Shown: positions 38,289-46,706 of the stretch, in pieces
Layout of the letters: each line of letters starts with the position of its first letter
Numbering within the stretch: the stretch's first letter is position 1
Assembly (NCBI RefSeq): GCF_000763385.1
Contig: NZ_JQFA01000002.1
Span: 1,054,001-1,118,000 of the forward strand
DNA: 64,000 nucleotides
Source: Leptolyngbya sp. KIOST-1
GTDB taxonomy: Bacteria > Cyanobacteriota > Cyanobacteriia > Phormidesmidales > Phormidesmidaceae
Direction: 5' to 3'
Program-made: the position numbers and the translations under genes
Notes under the pieces: model-generated
What the model was told of the DNA's origin: nothing
Databases searched by the model: none
The model's input: the letters and a program-made list of their open reading frames with translations, nothing else

Positions 38289-39350
38289 CTAGCGTTCAAT
38301 GGGGCTCAAAATTTGGTTGAGCAACCGCAGCTGATCGGCGTTGCCCATGGTGATCACCATATCGTTGGGGTAGAGGCGGGTATCGGCAGAGGGGCTAAAA
38401 ATCAGCGTGTTGTCGGCCCGGCGAATGGCCAGAATGAGCGCCCCCGACTGGCGGCCGAGCTGGGCTTCGGCCAGGGTTTTACCAACAATTGGGCAGCTTT
38501 CGGGCAGCAGCAAAAACTCTTCCACGTAGACCGAACGCTCGGCCCCTGCCAGAATGCCGTCCAAAAAATCCACCACCTGGGGCCGCACCGCCGCCGCCGC
38601 CATCCGCTTGCCGCCGGTGATGTAGGGCGACACCACCACATCGGCTCCCCCTCGCTGCAACTTGAGCATAGCCTCTTCGCTGCTGGCGCGGGCGATGGTG
38701 CGAATTCCAGGCGACAGGGTTTTGGCTGAAAGCACGATGTAGAGATTTTCAGCGTCGGAGGGTAAGGCCGCCACCAGACACCGAGCCCGCTCCACCCCCG
38801 CCAGTAGCAGCAGCTGATCCTGGGTGGCGTCCCCCTCTAGAGTGACGTACCGGAGCTGTTGGGCGGCCTGAATTGCCGTACTGTCGGAGTCAACTACCAC
38901 AAAGGAAATCGCTTCAGCGGCAAACTCTGTCGCCACCTGCCGACCGGTCCGCCCAAACCCGCAGATAATGTAGTGTCCCTGTAGCGATTCCATCCGTCTG
39001 CGCCGTTTGAGCAACCGAAACCCGGCCTGAAAGTGCCCCTGCACAATGGCATCGGTGAGGCTGTTGAGGATATAGGCGATCACGCCTACCCCCATCATGA
39101 TCAGCAGGATAGTAAATAGTCGTCCCCGGGGGCTGAGCGGATTGATCTCCCCAAATCCTACAGTCGAGAGGGTGATCACCGCCATGTAGGTGGCGTCCAG
39201 CCAGCTCCAGCCCTCCACCAGGCGATACCACAGCACCCCTGTGAACACCACTCCAGCCAGGGCGATCGCGCCACAAATTAGGTGTAGCCGAGTGCGGCGA
39301 TAGTTCTCTTCAACGACGGTTTCGCCGTAGCGAGGTCGTTTTTGACGCAC
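38289..39350 (-). CDS. potassium channel with RCK (TrkA-N/TrkA-C) domains
   Basis: A 353-residue MthK/Kch-like channel subunit. Two membrane helices (about 22-42 and 75-98) enclose a pore loop with the filter TVGFGE at 63-68 (TLSTVGFGEINP). The cytosolic RCK-N domain (125-240) has the Rossmann motif GFGRTG at 131-136 and acidic VVVDSD for nucleotide binding; RCK-C spans about 265-345. It would open to K+ under control of a nucleotide, Ca2+ or redox ligand; which one cannot be read from the sequence. The gene is bracketed by two copies of a MITE-like repeat. Confidence 0.93.
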   Translation of the reverse strand: MRQKRPRYGETVVEENYRRTRLHLICGAIALAGVVFTGVLWYRLVEGWSWLDATYMAVITLSTVGFGEINPLSPRGRLFTILLIMMGVGVIAYILNSLTDAIVQGHFQAGFRLLKRRRRMESLQGHYIICGFGRTGRQVATEFAAEAISFVVVDSDSTAIQAAQQLRYVTLEGDATQDQLLLLAGVERARCLVAALPSDAENLYIVLSAKTLSPGIRTIARASSEEAMLKLQRGGADVVVSPYITGGKRMAAAAVRPQVVDFLDGILAGAERSVYVEEFLLLPESCPIVGKTLAEAQLGRQSGALILAIRRADNTLIFSPSADTRLYPNDMVITMGNADQLRLLNQILSPIER

Positions 39351-39362
39351 AGGTGTAACCCC

Positions 39363-39491
39363 TAGGGACTGTCATCAACTAGCTGCTAAACGCTCAAAAA
39401 TCAAGGGTTACAGCCCCTAGCCTGTCGTTTGGGTAGGGCGTGGCAAAGCTTGATATACCGGGCATTTTGCCACAATTGATGACACGCCCTA
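39363..39491. mobile_element. MITE-like element, copy B
   Basis: The 129-bp partner of the repeat at 37936-38065. Its inverted ends are clearer: TAGGGACTGTCATCAACT at the left and, reading inwards from the right, TAGGGCGTGTCATCAATT. TA stands at each border. It has no coding capacity. It lies in the 375-bp gap (39351-39725) before the small conserved gene, next to a 16-bp tandem repeat. Confidence 0.68.
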
Positions 39492-39550
39492 AAACTTGGT
39501 CCCCAACGCCTCAGCAACCGAGTTTTGGGAGAGAGCCGGACTCCGACCGT

Positions 39551-39614
39551 ACAGTATCACCCACGGACAGTATCACCCACGGACAGTATCACCCACGGAC
39601 AGGATCGCCCACGG
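39551..39614 (+). repeat. 4 x 16-bp tandem repeat
   Basis: The unit ACAGTATCACCCACGG is present three times exactly and a fourth time with two changes (ACAGGATCGCCCACGG). Non-coding. It could be a set of protein-binding sites or a simple slipped-strand repeat; nothing in the sequence decides. Confidence 0.85.
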
Positions 39615-39725
39615 TGAGTCGCCGCTGCTTTAAATTGTAGGAGTAAACCGATACCGTCGCAAAAAGCGCCCTGGGGTAACCAGAGCGCGGAGTCCCTATC
39701 CTGGAGGCCTGTATCAGTCAATTAA

Positions 39726-39932
39726 TCAGTCGGCCAGGCGCACTCGTCCGGTCCGAATGCTGTCGAACACCTGGTTGATATGCTGGCGATCGCTGGGGGA
39801 GAGGGCTGGGTTGCTCAGCATGGCGGTCGACAGGAGCAGGTGATCCCGGCGGCTTAAAACGCCCTGGGCCATGGCCGTGTTGACCAGGGCTTGAATATTT
39901 AAGGCGGGGTTTTGGGGAGGGGATGACACCAT
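39726..39932 (-). CDS. small conserved cyanobacterial protein of unknown function
   Basis: A 68-residue protein beginning MVSSPPQNPALNIQALVNTA. It resembles a widespread small cyanobacterial family with the pattern L..L....+..G.L(S/T)R.+H..L..A+LSN..++...R..IN.+F+.+..GR(V/L)+L.D; here RDHLLLSTAMLSNPALSPSD and INQVFDSIRTGRVRLAD. All-helical by composition; no motif tells a function. AAGGA stands about 12 nt before the ATG. A longer in-frame frame exists upstream but the short start fits the family. Confidence 0.7.
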   Translation of the reverse strand: MVSSPPQNPALNIQALVNTAMAQGVLSRRDHLLLSTAMLSNPALSPSDRQHINQVFDSIRTGRVRLAD

Positions 39933-40201
39933 GACTGAAATCCTTAAGGCAGGAGTGACGACGATAGATGCTTTGCCATACCAAACGGCAGCAGGCTTAA
40001 ACGGCGGCGCTTTGGCGCGGAGTTTTTGTAGCGAGAGCTACACTTTTACCTTCCCTCAGCATGCCCAATTCCTAAGGATTACGGCCGGGCAGTCGGTGAA
40101 GATTCAGTAAATTTGTATTAAAGCTCAGCTAAGGCAGGCTTGCCACAGCAAACTTACGGAAAGAGCCATTACGGCAAACGAGTTCAGTCAGGGAGATCAC
40201 C

Positions 40202-40975
40202 ATGGAGATCCATCGGGTAGAGGCTTTTCGCGATAACTATATCTTTGTCCTTCACGACGTGGGCAATGCCCGGGCGGCGGTAGTCGATCCCGGCGATGCC
40301 CAGCCGGTGCTCCGGCTACTGGAGCGTCTGGACGCAGACCTGACTGCCATTTTCAACACTCACCACCACAGCGATCACGTCGGCGGCAACCAGCAGCTGC
40401 TGGAGCGCTTCCCTGGGGTCCAGGTCTACGGTGGAGTCGAGGATCGGGGCCGAATACCGGGGCAGACCCATTTCCTGCGGGAGGGCGACGAAGTTCACTT
40501 TGGCGAACGGTCGGCCAGAGTATTCTTTGTGCCCGGCCACACTCGGGCCCACATCGCCTACTACTTTCCCCCGGTGGCCCCCGCCGACTGGGGGGAACTG
40601 TTCTGCGGCGATACCCTGTTTGCGGGCGGCTGTGGTCGCCTGTTTGAGGGCACTCCCGGGCAAATGGTCGAGTCCCTGGACAAGCTGCGGCGGCTGCCCG
40701 ACACCACCCGCGTCTGGTGCGCCCACGAATACACCCTCAACAACCTCAGGTTTGCCATCACCGTGGATGGGAGCAATGGGGCGCTGCGCGATCGCCTGGA
40801 GCAGGTCCAAACTGCCCGGGCCCAAGACCAGCCCACCGTGCCCACGGATTTGGGCCTAGAAAAACAGACTAACCCCTTTTTGCGGTGGGACACCCCGGCC
40901 CTTCAGCAGGCCACGGGCAGCAGCTCAGAGGTGCAAACCTTTGCCCGACTACGAGGCAAAAAAGACCTGTTTTAA
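40202..40975 (+). CDS. gloB: hydroxyacylglutathione hydrolase (glyoxalase II)
   Basis: Hydrolyses S-lactoylglutathione to lactate and glutathione in methylglyoxal detoxification. The 257-residue metallo-beta-lactamase-fold protein has the two-metal motif THHHSDH at 53-59, further ligands in VPGHTRAH and the bridging Asp in FCGDTLFAGGCGRLFEG. The C-terminal helical domain includes the glutathione-binding CAHEYTLNNLRFA segment and ends FARLRGKKDLF, as usual. The 269-bp upstream gap contains a hairpin TGTAGC-GAGA-GCTACA at 40027-40042. Confidence 0.95.
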   Translation: MEIHRVEAFRDNYIFVLHDVGNARAAVVDPGDAQPVLRLLERLDADLTAIFNTHHHSDHVGGNQQLLERFPGVQVYGGVEDRGRIPGQTHFLREGDEVHFGERSARVFFVPGHTRAHIAYYFPPVAPADWGELFCGDTLFAGGCGRLFEGTPGQMVESLDKLRRLPDTTRVWCAHEYTLNNLRFAITVDGSNGALRDRLEQVQTARAQDQPTVPTDLGLEKQTNPFLRWDTPALQQATGSSSEVQTFARLRGKKDLF

Positions 40976-41007
40976 GCTCCTGTTTCAGACCTGCGTTAGG
41001 GCGGTGC

Positions 41008-41015
41008 TATACAAT
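41008..41015 (+). promoter_or_regulatory. -10 box of a candidate ndhM promoter
   Basis: TATACAAT at 41008-41015, with TTCAGA 18 bp upstream as a weak -35. It lies 77 bp before the ndhM start and just after the gloB stop, so ndhM may have its own promoter. Confidence 0.35.
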
Positions 41016-41091
41016 CACAGAAGCAACGCCACTCTGGGCCAGCCTGGGGGGAAACCACCCAGAACGACTATACAAGGGGCAAAACCTGGCT

Positions 41092-41439
41092 ATGATGCTC
41101 AAATCAACTACCCGGCATATCCACATCTATACCGCTGTTGTTGCCAACAACGAACTGGTGCCCAGCGACGACAAACTCACCCTCGACATCGATCCCGACA
41201 ACGAATTCAACTGGTCAGAAGATGCCCTCAAGGCCGTCTATGCCGAGTTTGACCGCCTGGTCGATGCCGCCGCCGGAGAAGATTTAACCGATTACAACCT
41301 GCGCCGGATTGGCTCTGATCTGGAGGGGTTTATCCGTCAGCTGCTGCTTCAGGGGGCAATCAGCTACAACCTCAAAAGCCGCGCCCTCAACTACAGCATG
41401 GGACTGCCACGGGTTGAAGCCGAAGAATCGGCAGGCTAG
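41092..41439 (+). CDS. ndhM: NAD(P)H-quinone oxidoreductase subunit M
   Basis: NdhM is a cyanobacterial/plastid-specific hydrophilic subunit of NDH-1 at the ferredoxin-binding peripheral arm. The start MMLKSTTRHIHIYTAVVANN fits the family's MLxKSTTRH start. Also conserved are LTLDIDPDNEFNWSEDALKA, GEDLTDYNLRRIGSDLEGFI and LNYSMGLPRVE. Length 115 is normal. An open frame extends upstream to 40885, but that part overlaps gloB and is not conserved. Confidence 0.95.
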   Translation: MMLKSTTRHIHIYTAVVANNELVPSDDKLTLDIDPDNEFNWSEDALKAVYAEFDRLVDAAAGEDLTDYNLRRIGSDLEGFIRQLLLQGAISYNLKSRALNYSMGLPRVEAEESAG

Positions 41440-41702
41440 AATCAAGCGCCAGTAGCCTCCTTCCCTGCGTATGGCCGCTGAATGATCAAGTCTGCTTAAA
41501 CTACAGGCAGATGTCTACAGTTGGGTGTGGCGGACCGACATGGCAGCGAGACTGTGGCTGGGCAGGGGTTAACGTCTCTTAGTTGTTCATGATTGGGGGG
41601 CTTACCCTTTAAACTCAGGTACTCGAGAAACCACGTATAGAGACCATAGAGACCCCGCAGACGACCGGAGACAACCAGCTGTTTACCTGCCCTTAGAGGA
41701 TC

Positions 41703-44099
41703 GTGATCCAGTGCTCTAATCCATCCTGTCGGTCGGTTTCGGCCCCCCCTGCCAGCCACTGCAAGGTTTGCCAGACTCCCTTGCTATACCGATTTGTGCT
41801 GGCGATCAGCGATGGTCCTCAAAAAGCTCGTCCTGGCGATCTGGTCGCCGGTCGGTTTTTGGTCTGGAGCGATGGGACAACTTCGCCCCCCACAGCCCAC
41901 TCCATCTGGTTAGATACCCGGCCCGACCACCCCGTTCCTCCGCTGGAGCAGATTCCAGCCTCGGTCCTTAACTATTTGAAGCTGTTTGCCCTGGGTCAGC
42001 ACATGCCCAGGCCCTACGCCTACCTGATCCCCGAACAAACCGGGCTCACCGCAGCGGTCCTGCTGCTCGATATGGCGCCAATCAGCGTGCGCATTGCGCA
42101 GACCGTTCAGGGCGACAGCGGGCAAGCCCCCCAGGGTCAAGTTGAGGCGGCGCTATTGCCCTCCCTGTCCCAGGCCTGGGTGCAGGGAACGGCCCTGCAG
42201 CAGCTGAACTGGCTGCGGCAGCTGGCCCAGCTGTGGCCCCAGTTGGCCACGGAGCGGGTGGCCTCGACCCTGCTGCGGGTCGACGAGCTGCGGGTCGATG
42301 GAGCGCTGCTGCGCCTGACCACCTTGACGCCTGACGCCGCCCACCCTCCCCTGGCCGAGTTGGCCGCGGGGTGGCAATCCCTGGTCAAAACCGCTCAGCC
42401 CTCCGTCCGGCCCTACCTGGGATGGCTGGTGAAGAGCCTCAAAGATGGTCAACTGAGCGCGGCCAAGGATCTGCTGGCGGAACTGGAGGGGGCGATTCAA
42501 ACCCTCGGGCGGGAGCTGTTGGTGGCCGTAGATTGGGCGGCGGATACCGATCAGGGACCAACCCGCGATCGCAACGAAGATGCCTGCTATCCCGAAAAAG
42601 AGGCCCGCCAGCAGCGCCTCTCCGGACGCACAGCGAGCCCCAATCCCCCACCCCTGCTGCTGGTGTGCGATGGCATTGGCGGCCACGAACAGGGCAATGT
42701 GGCGTCGCAAACCGCGATCAAACTGCTCCAGCAGGAGCTGGAGCCACTGACTCAGCAGCCCCACCTGTCTCCCAGCGCGATCGCCGAACGCCTGCGCCAG
42801 GCCCTGATTCTAGCCAACGATGCCATCTCCGCCCGCAACAACGACGAACAGCGCTCTGCTCGGGCCCGTATGGGCACCACGGTCGTCGTGGCCCTGGTCC
42901 ATTTCCCCTACGTTTCGATTGCCCACATCGGCGATAGTCGGGCTTACCGCATTAGCCCCCACACCTGCTACCAGATTACCGTCGATGACGATGTCGCCTC
43001 GCGGGAAGCCCAGCTGGGCTACGCCCTCTACTCCGAGGCCGTGCAGCTACCCAGCGGCGGGGCGCTGATTCAGGCCCTGGGCATCAGCAACTCTGACTTG
43101 CTCTACCCCACCGTGCAGCATTTGCTGCTCGACGACAAAGCTGTACTGTTGCTCTGCTCCGATGGCCTCAGCGACTACGACCGAGTGGAAGCCCTGGCCC
43201 CCCATCTGGTTGGCCCGTTGAATCAGCAGCCAGGTTCCCTCGGCCCGGCGGTTTCAGCCCTCATTCAGCAGGCCAATCGGCTCAACGGCCACGACAACGT
43301 CACCGTAGGGCTGATGCGATTTATTCCCCAACCGGGGGCTGCGGTAACCCTTAACCCTGGCCCGCTGCGACAAACCCAGGCCGAACCTAACGACCTGGAA
43401 CCTGACGCGTCCCACCCAACGACCCGGCCCACCACCCACGTGGTGGCACCGGCCGGTCGAACCGCCGCCAGCCCGGCCCTCCGGCGCTCAAGGGTGGCCT
43501 GGGGAGCCTTTTTGGGGGGAATGGCCGTGGTCCTGGCGGTATTGGGTGCGGTGGGTCTGTTTTTTGGTCGGCGTCCGGCTGTTCCCGTAGCCCTGCGGCC
43601 CCTACAGCGGCCCTGGCCCCTGGCGGCCCTGGCGGGGCAGCCGCTGCCAGAGATGGCCCTGGCCGCCACCCTTGAGGTGCCCCTGGGGTCCTACTGGCAG
43701 TCACAGCAGGCCTCTAGCCCCGACCCCAACCTGCCCGAAATCGGGGACGGGCGACTGCGACTAAGGCCGCAGCCAGTCCCATCGGTGCAGCCCACAACGG
43801 CTGGATCAGCCCCGGCCCTCGTGGCGACAGGCAGTGTTCTCAGGGTTGTCAGTCGCCAAACTACCGCTGACAATGTCGATTGGGTCAGGGTGCAGGTCTG
43901 CTCTATTCCTTCAGGGGTATCCCTGGACCAGCAACCCCAGGAGACCACCCAGCCCACGGCCCCGGCCCCCCCCCTCGATCTGAGCCAGCAACTTCTGGCC
44001 CCAGGGGATGAAGGCTGGGTAGAGGTCCGCCACCTCTATAGAACAGCGGCCTTCCTGGAGTTGGTTACCCCGGCTCAGTCAGGGCGCTGCCAGCCCTGA
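41703..44099 (+). CDS. PP2C-type protein phosphatase with zinc ribbon and membrane anchor
   Basis: A 798-residue Ser/Thr phosphatase, starting at GTG 41703 with AGGA just upstream. Residues 1-25 form a zinc ribbon (C4, C9, C20, C23). Residues about 30-270 look like a degenerate domain, possibly a former kinase fold; I do not recognise it firmly. The PP2C domain spans about 275-540: TRDRNEDA (288-294), CDGIGGHEQGN with D323, IAHIGDSRAYRI, CSDGLSDYD with D487 and GHDNVTVGLM with D531. These metal-binding aspartates are intact, so it should be active. A proline/threonine linker leads to one membrane helix (599-622) and a 175-residue outer or C-terminal region. It heads a same-strand cluster with a CHAT-FHA gene 53 bp downstream. 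Confidence 0.9.
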   Translation: MIQCSNPSCRSVSAPPASHCKVCQTPLLYRFVLAISDGPQKARPGDLVAGRFLVWSDGTTSPPTAHSIWLDTRPDHPVPPLEQIPASVLNYLKLFALGQHMPRPYAYLIPEQTGLTAAVLLLDMAPISVRIAQTVQGDSGQAPQGQVEAALLPSLSQAWVQGTALQQLNWLRQLAQLWPQLATERVASTLLRVDELRVDGALLRLTTLTPDAAHPPLAELAAGWQSLVKTAQPSVRPYLGWLVKSLKDGQLSAAKDLLAELEGAIQTLGRELLVAVDWAADTDQGPTRDRNEDACYPEKEARQQRLSGRTASPNPPPLLLVCDGIGGHEQGNVASQTAIKLLQQELEPLTQQPHLSPSAIAERLRQALILANDAISARNNDEQRSARARMGTTVVVALVHFPYVSIAHIGDSRAYRISPHTCYQITVDDDVASREAQLGYALYSEAVQLPSGGALIQALGISNSDLLYPTVQHLLLDDKAVLLLCSDGLSDYDRVEALAPHLVGPLNQQPGSLGPAVSALIQQANRLNGHDNVTVGLMRFIPQPGAAVTLNPGPLRQTQAEPNDLEPDASHPTTRPTTHVVAPAGRTAASPALRRSRVAWGAFLGGMAVVLAVLGAVGLFFGRRPAVPVALRPLQRPWPLAALAGQPLPEMALAATLEVPLGSYWQSQQASSPDPNLPEIGDGRLRLRPQPVPSVQPTTAGSAPALVATGSVLRVVSRQTTADNVDWVRVQVCSIPSGVSLDQQPQETTQPTAPAPPLDLSQQLLAPGDEGWVEVRHLYRTAAFLELVTPAQSGRCQP

Positions 44100-44152
44100 C
44101 CAGTCCTCCACGCCTCCATCCAACGTTTGGCCCTGGTTATTTCGGCCCGCCT

Positions 44153-45790
44153 ATGCTGTCGTCCGACACCCTTACCCTTTGCCTTGCCATCGATCGCCTT
44201 ACCCAGGTCGAGTCCAATCACTATGCCATCTGGGTCTTAGAAAGCCCGTTCCCCGGCGGTTACGCCCACCACGATCGCCTGTGGGACAGCCAGATGGCCC
44301 AGCTTTGGGAGAGCTGGCAACAGTTTTTTTCGCTGCGGGGACTGCCCCAGGTACCCCACGTGCCATCGGCCTACGTGCCGGAGTTTCACCTCGACGATCT
44401 GCTCGACCGGGTGGCTCCGTCAGCGGAAACCGGCAGCAAAACCGGACGACTGATGCAGGGTCTGGGGGTCAGCCTCTGGGAATGGCTGTTTGACGGGCCC
44501 ATTCGCCAAACTCTGGAGCGCAGCCTGGGTATGGCCATTGGCCAAAATCGACCGCTTCAGCTGCGGCTCGAGGTGCGCCCCCCCGAGCTGATTAGCCTAC
44601 CCTGGGAAATTATGCAGCCCCAGCCCGGTTGCCCGGCCCTCTCCCTGGGGCCCCAGGTGCTGTTCAGCCGCACCGCCAGCACCGTAGAACCGCTGCCAGC
44701 CGCTGAACTGGAAACCTCCTTGCGAATTCTGCTGGTGCTGGGACAGGACGAACCCGGCATGGAGCAGAACGCCAAAGATGTTTTGCAGCTGCCCCAGGAG
44801 GCCGAAGCCCTCAAGCAGCTCCTGGAGCTGAGCGCCTCTCGGCTCAGCTACCAGGGCGCTAATCTGGTGGTCTGCCAGGTGCAAACCCTGGTCGAGCCCG
44901 ATACCAAAACCCTGCTCAACGCGCTGGAGACCGGCTACTTCAATGTCTTCTTCTACGCCGGGCATGGGGTACCCGCCCCCGACGGGGGGCTATTGTTTTT
45001 GCGCCAGGGAAGCAACCTGAGCGGCACTGAACTGGCCCAGGGGCTGGCCCGCAACGGTATTCGCCTGGCGGTGTTTAACACCTGTTGGGGGGCACAGCCC
45101 GACCTCAAGCAGCAGCGGGTGATTTCGCGCAGCAGTTTGGCCGAGGTGCTGCTGCACCACGGCGTACCGGCGGTGCTGGCCATGCGCGACTCCATTGCCG
45201 ACCACGAGGCGCTGAGCTTTATTCAGGTGCTGGCCCGGGGGCTGGCCGAGCGACAGCCCGTGGCCCAGGCCGTGGCGCTGGCCCGCCAGCACTTGCTCAC
45301 CGCCTACCGCTTCAACCATACGGCCTGGACGCTGCCGGTGCTCTACCAGCACCCCCAGTTTGAGGGGCACCTGCTGCGCGAAGTGGGGCTGGCGGTGACT
45401 CAGCTGCCGGGGCAGGAAATGCCGGCCGCCCAGTCGGTGGTGCTGCGCTGTTTGAATGCACCTACCCGCCTGTGGCGGCTCTACGATGGCTACCTGCGGG
45501 TGGGGCGGCTGCCGGACAACGACCTGGTAATTTTGGAGCCCTGGGTTTCGGGGCAGCATGCCGAAATTTTTTGCCGCACCCAGTTTAACAATGGGGTGCA
45601 GGAGACCTACTACTACCTGCGCGATATGTCACGCTACGGGTCGTACTACTTTGACCAGCAGGGCTGGCACCACGTCCACCGGGGCGAGGTGCCGCTGGCG
45701 TTGGGGGCGGCGATTCGGTTCGGCAGCCCCGAGGGGGAGCTGATGGAATTTACCCTGGAGGGTAGCCCCAAATCGATCCCACCCTGCTAG
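44153..45790 (+). CDS. CHAT protease-like domain fused to an FHA domain
   Basis: A 545-residue fusion. The CHAT (caspase HetF-associated with TPR) domain covers about 120-400, with catalytic His H271 in FFYAGHGVPAPDGG and Cys C311 in AVFNTCWGA, so the protease dyad is intact. The C-terminal FHA domain (about 435-535) has the phosphothreonine-binding residues: GR in LRVGRLPDNDLVI, SGQH in WVSGQHAEIF, and N/D-rich loops. The N-terminal 110 residues are unassigned. It follows the PP2C gene by 53 bp. A protease that reads phosphothreonine beside a phosphatase that removes it suggests a phosphorylation-gated proteolytic switch (inference). Confidence 0.88.
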   Translation: MLSSDTLTLCLAIDRLTQVESNHYAIWVLESPFPGGYAHHDRLWDSQMAQLWESWQQFFSLRGLPQVPHVPSAYVPEFHLDDLLDRVAPSAETGSKTGRLMQGLGVSLWEWLFDGPIRQTLERSLGMAIGQNRPLQLRLEVRPPELISLPWEIMQPQPGCPALSLGPQVLFSRTASTVEPLPAAELETSLRILLVLGQDEPGMEQNAKDVLQLPQEAEALKQLLELSASRLSYQGANLVVCQVQTLVEPDTKTLLNALETGYFNVFFYAGHGVPAPDGGLLFLRQGSNLSGTELAQGLARNGIRLAVFNTCWGAQPDLKQQRVISRSSLAEVLLHHGVPAVLAMRDSIADHEALSFIQVLARGLAERQPVAQAVALARQHLLTAYRFNHTAWTLPVLYQHPQFEGHLLREVGLAVTQLPGQEMPAAQSVVLRCLNAPTRLWRLYDGYLRVGRLPDNDLVILEPWVSGQHAEIFCRTQFNNGVQETYYYLRDMSRYGSYYFDQQGWHHVHRGEVPLALGAAIRFGSPEGELMEFTLEGSPKSIPPC

Positions 45791-45892
45791 TAAAATCACA
45801 AAAATGCTCCCGCTGTACGGAATCCTCTGGCGGGGCGCTGTATCCACTGTCATCAGGTACCGTTACCATCTCGTGCATCTGTAGATAACGCT

Positions 45893-46555
45893 ATGACCCA
45901 GCCCTCCCAAAACCCCAACTCTGCTTCTGAGCCCGCCATGGCCGCCGAACACGATTTGCTTACCACCATTCTCAGCCCTGAGCCGGCCTATCCCTGGCAG
46001 CCGCTGGATCCCGAGGCAGAGGGCTATCTGGCCAACCTGGAGGCCGAGTTTGAGGCCCTGGCGGAGGACGACTTTAGCACTGCGATCGCGGCGGGTTGGC
46101 AAATCCTGTCGGCCCAAATCGCCACCCAGATGAACGCCACCCAGGCCGCTGATCTCTCCAGTCCGACCGCACCGACCTCGGTGCTGAGCCAGCTGCGTCC
46201 CTTTGAGGGGCGGCTGCCGGGTGAGCTTTTGCAGCGCCTGGCCACCGCCGCTACGGCCCTAGCCCGCAGCGGGCAGCCGCTGATCGATCAGCTGGTGCAG
46301 TGCGCCAACGATATTTTGCCCGGCTGGAACCCGGATGATCTGGGCGTGCTGGCTCGCCCCCTGGCCTATTCCCTGCGCGACGGACGGGGCGAAATTTTAG
46401 AGCTCAATCTGCGCGCCATTCCGGCCAGGGCCTGGGACTCGCTGTCGGAGTTGGAGCAGGCGCGACTGACCCTGACCATTGCATCGGTGGCCCTGAAGGC
46501 GGCGGCCGAAGGGGAAAGCCCTGACGATGGCGCCGCTGACTCAGCCGATGGGTAG
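45893..46555 (+). CDS. uncharacterised acidic helical protein
   Basis: A 220-residue protein without a domain I recognise. It is strongly acidic (especially 1-60 and the last 20 residues), has no membrane segment or signal peptide, and appears mostly helical, with several leucine-rich amphipathic stretches (RLPGELLQRLATAATALARS, QPLIDQLVQCANDILPGW). One cysteine only. Codon use is like that of its neighbours, supporting a real gene. It lies 102 bp after the CHAT-FHA gene and 151 bp before the TPR-CD225 gene, all on the same strand. Possibly a partner of one of them. Confidence 0.75.
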   Translation: MTQPSQNPNSASEPAMAAEHDLLTTILSPEPAYPWQPLDPEAEGYLANLEAEFEALAEDDFSTAIAAGWQILSAQIATQMNATQAADLSSPTAPTSVLSQLRPFEGRLPGELLQRLATAATALARSGQPLIDQLVQCANDILPGWNPDDLGVLARPLAYSLRDGRGEILELNLRAIPARAWDSLSELEQARLTLTIASVALKAAAEGESPDDGAADSADG

Positions 46556-46706
46556 ATGGTAATGGGTCGGTGAATGGCGACAATAAACCAAATTGCGCTA
46601 AAAAACTGGGCGACCCGTTACGATCTCGTAATGCTTCACTAACAAGGCAAGATTCCCAGGGAATCATGGGGATGGTTACGCCTCCTCAGGACACTTCTGG
46701 ATACTC

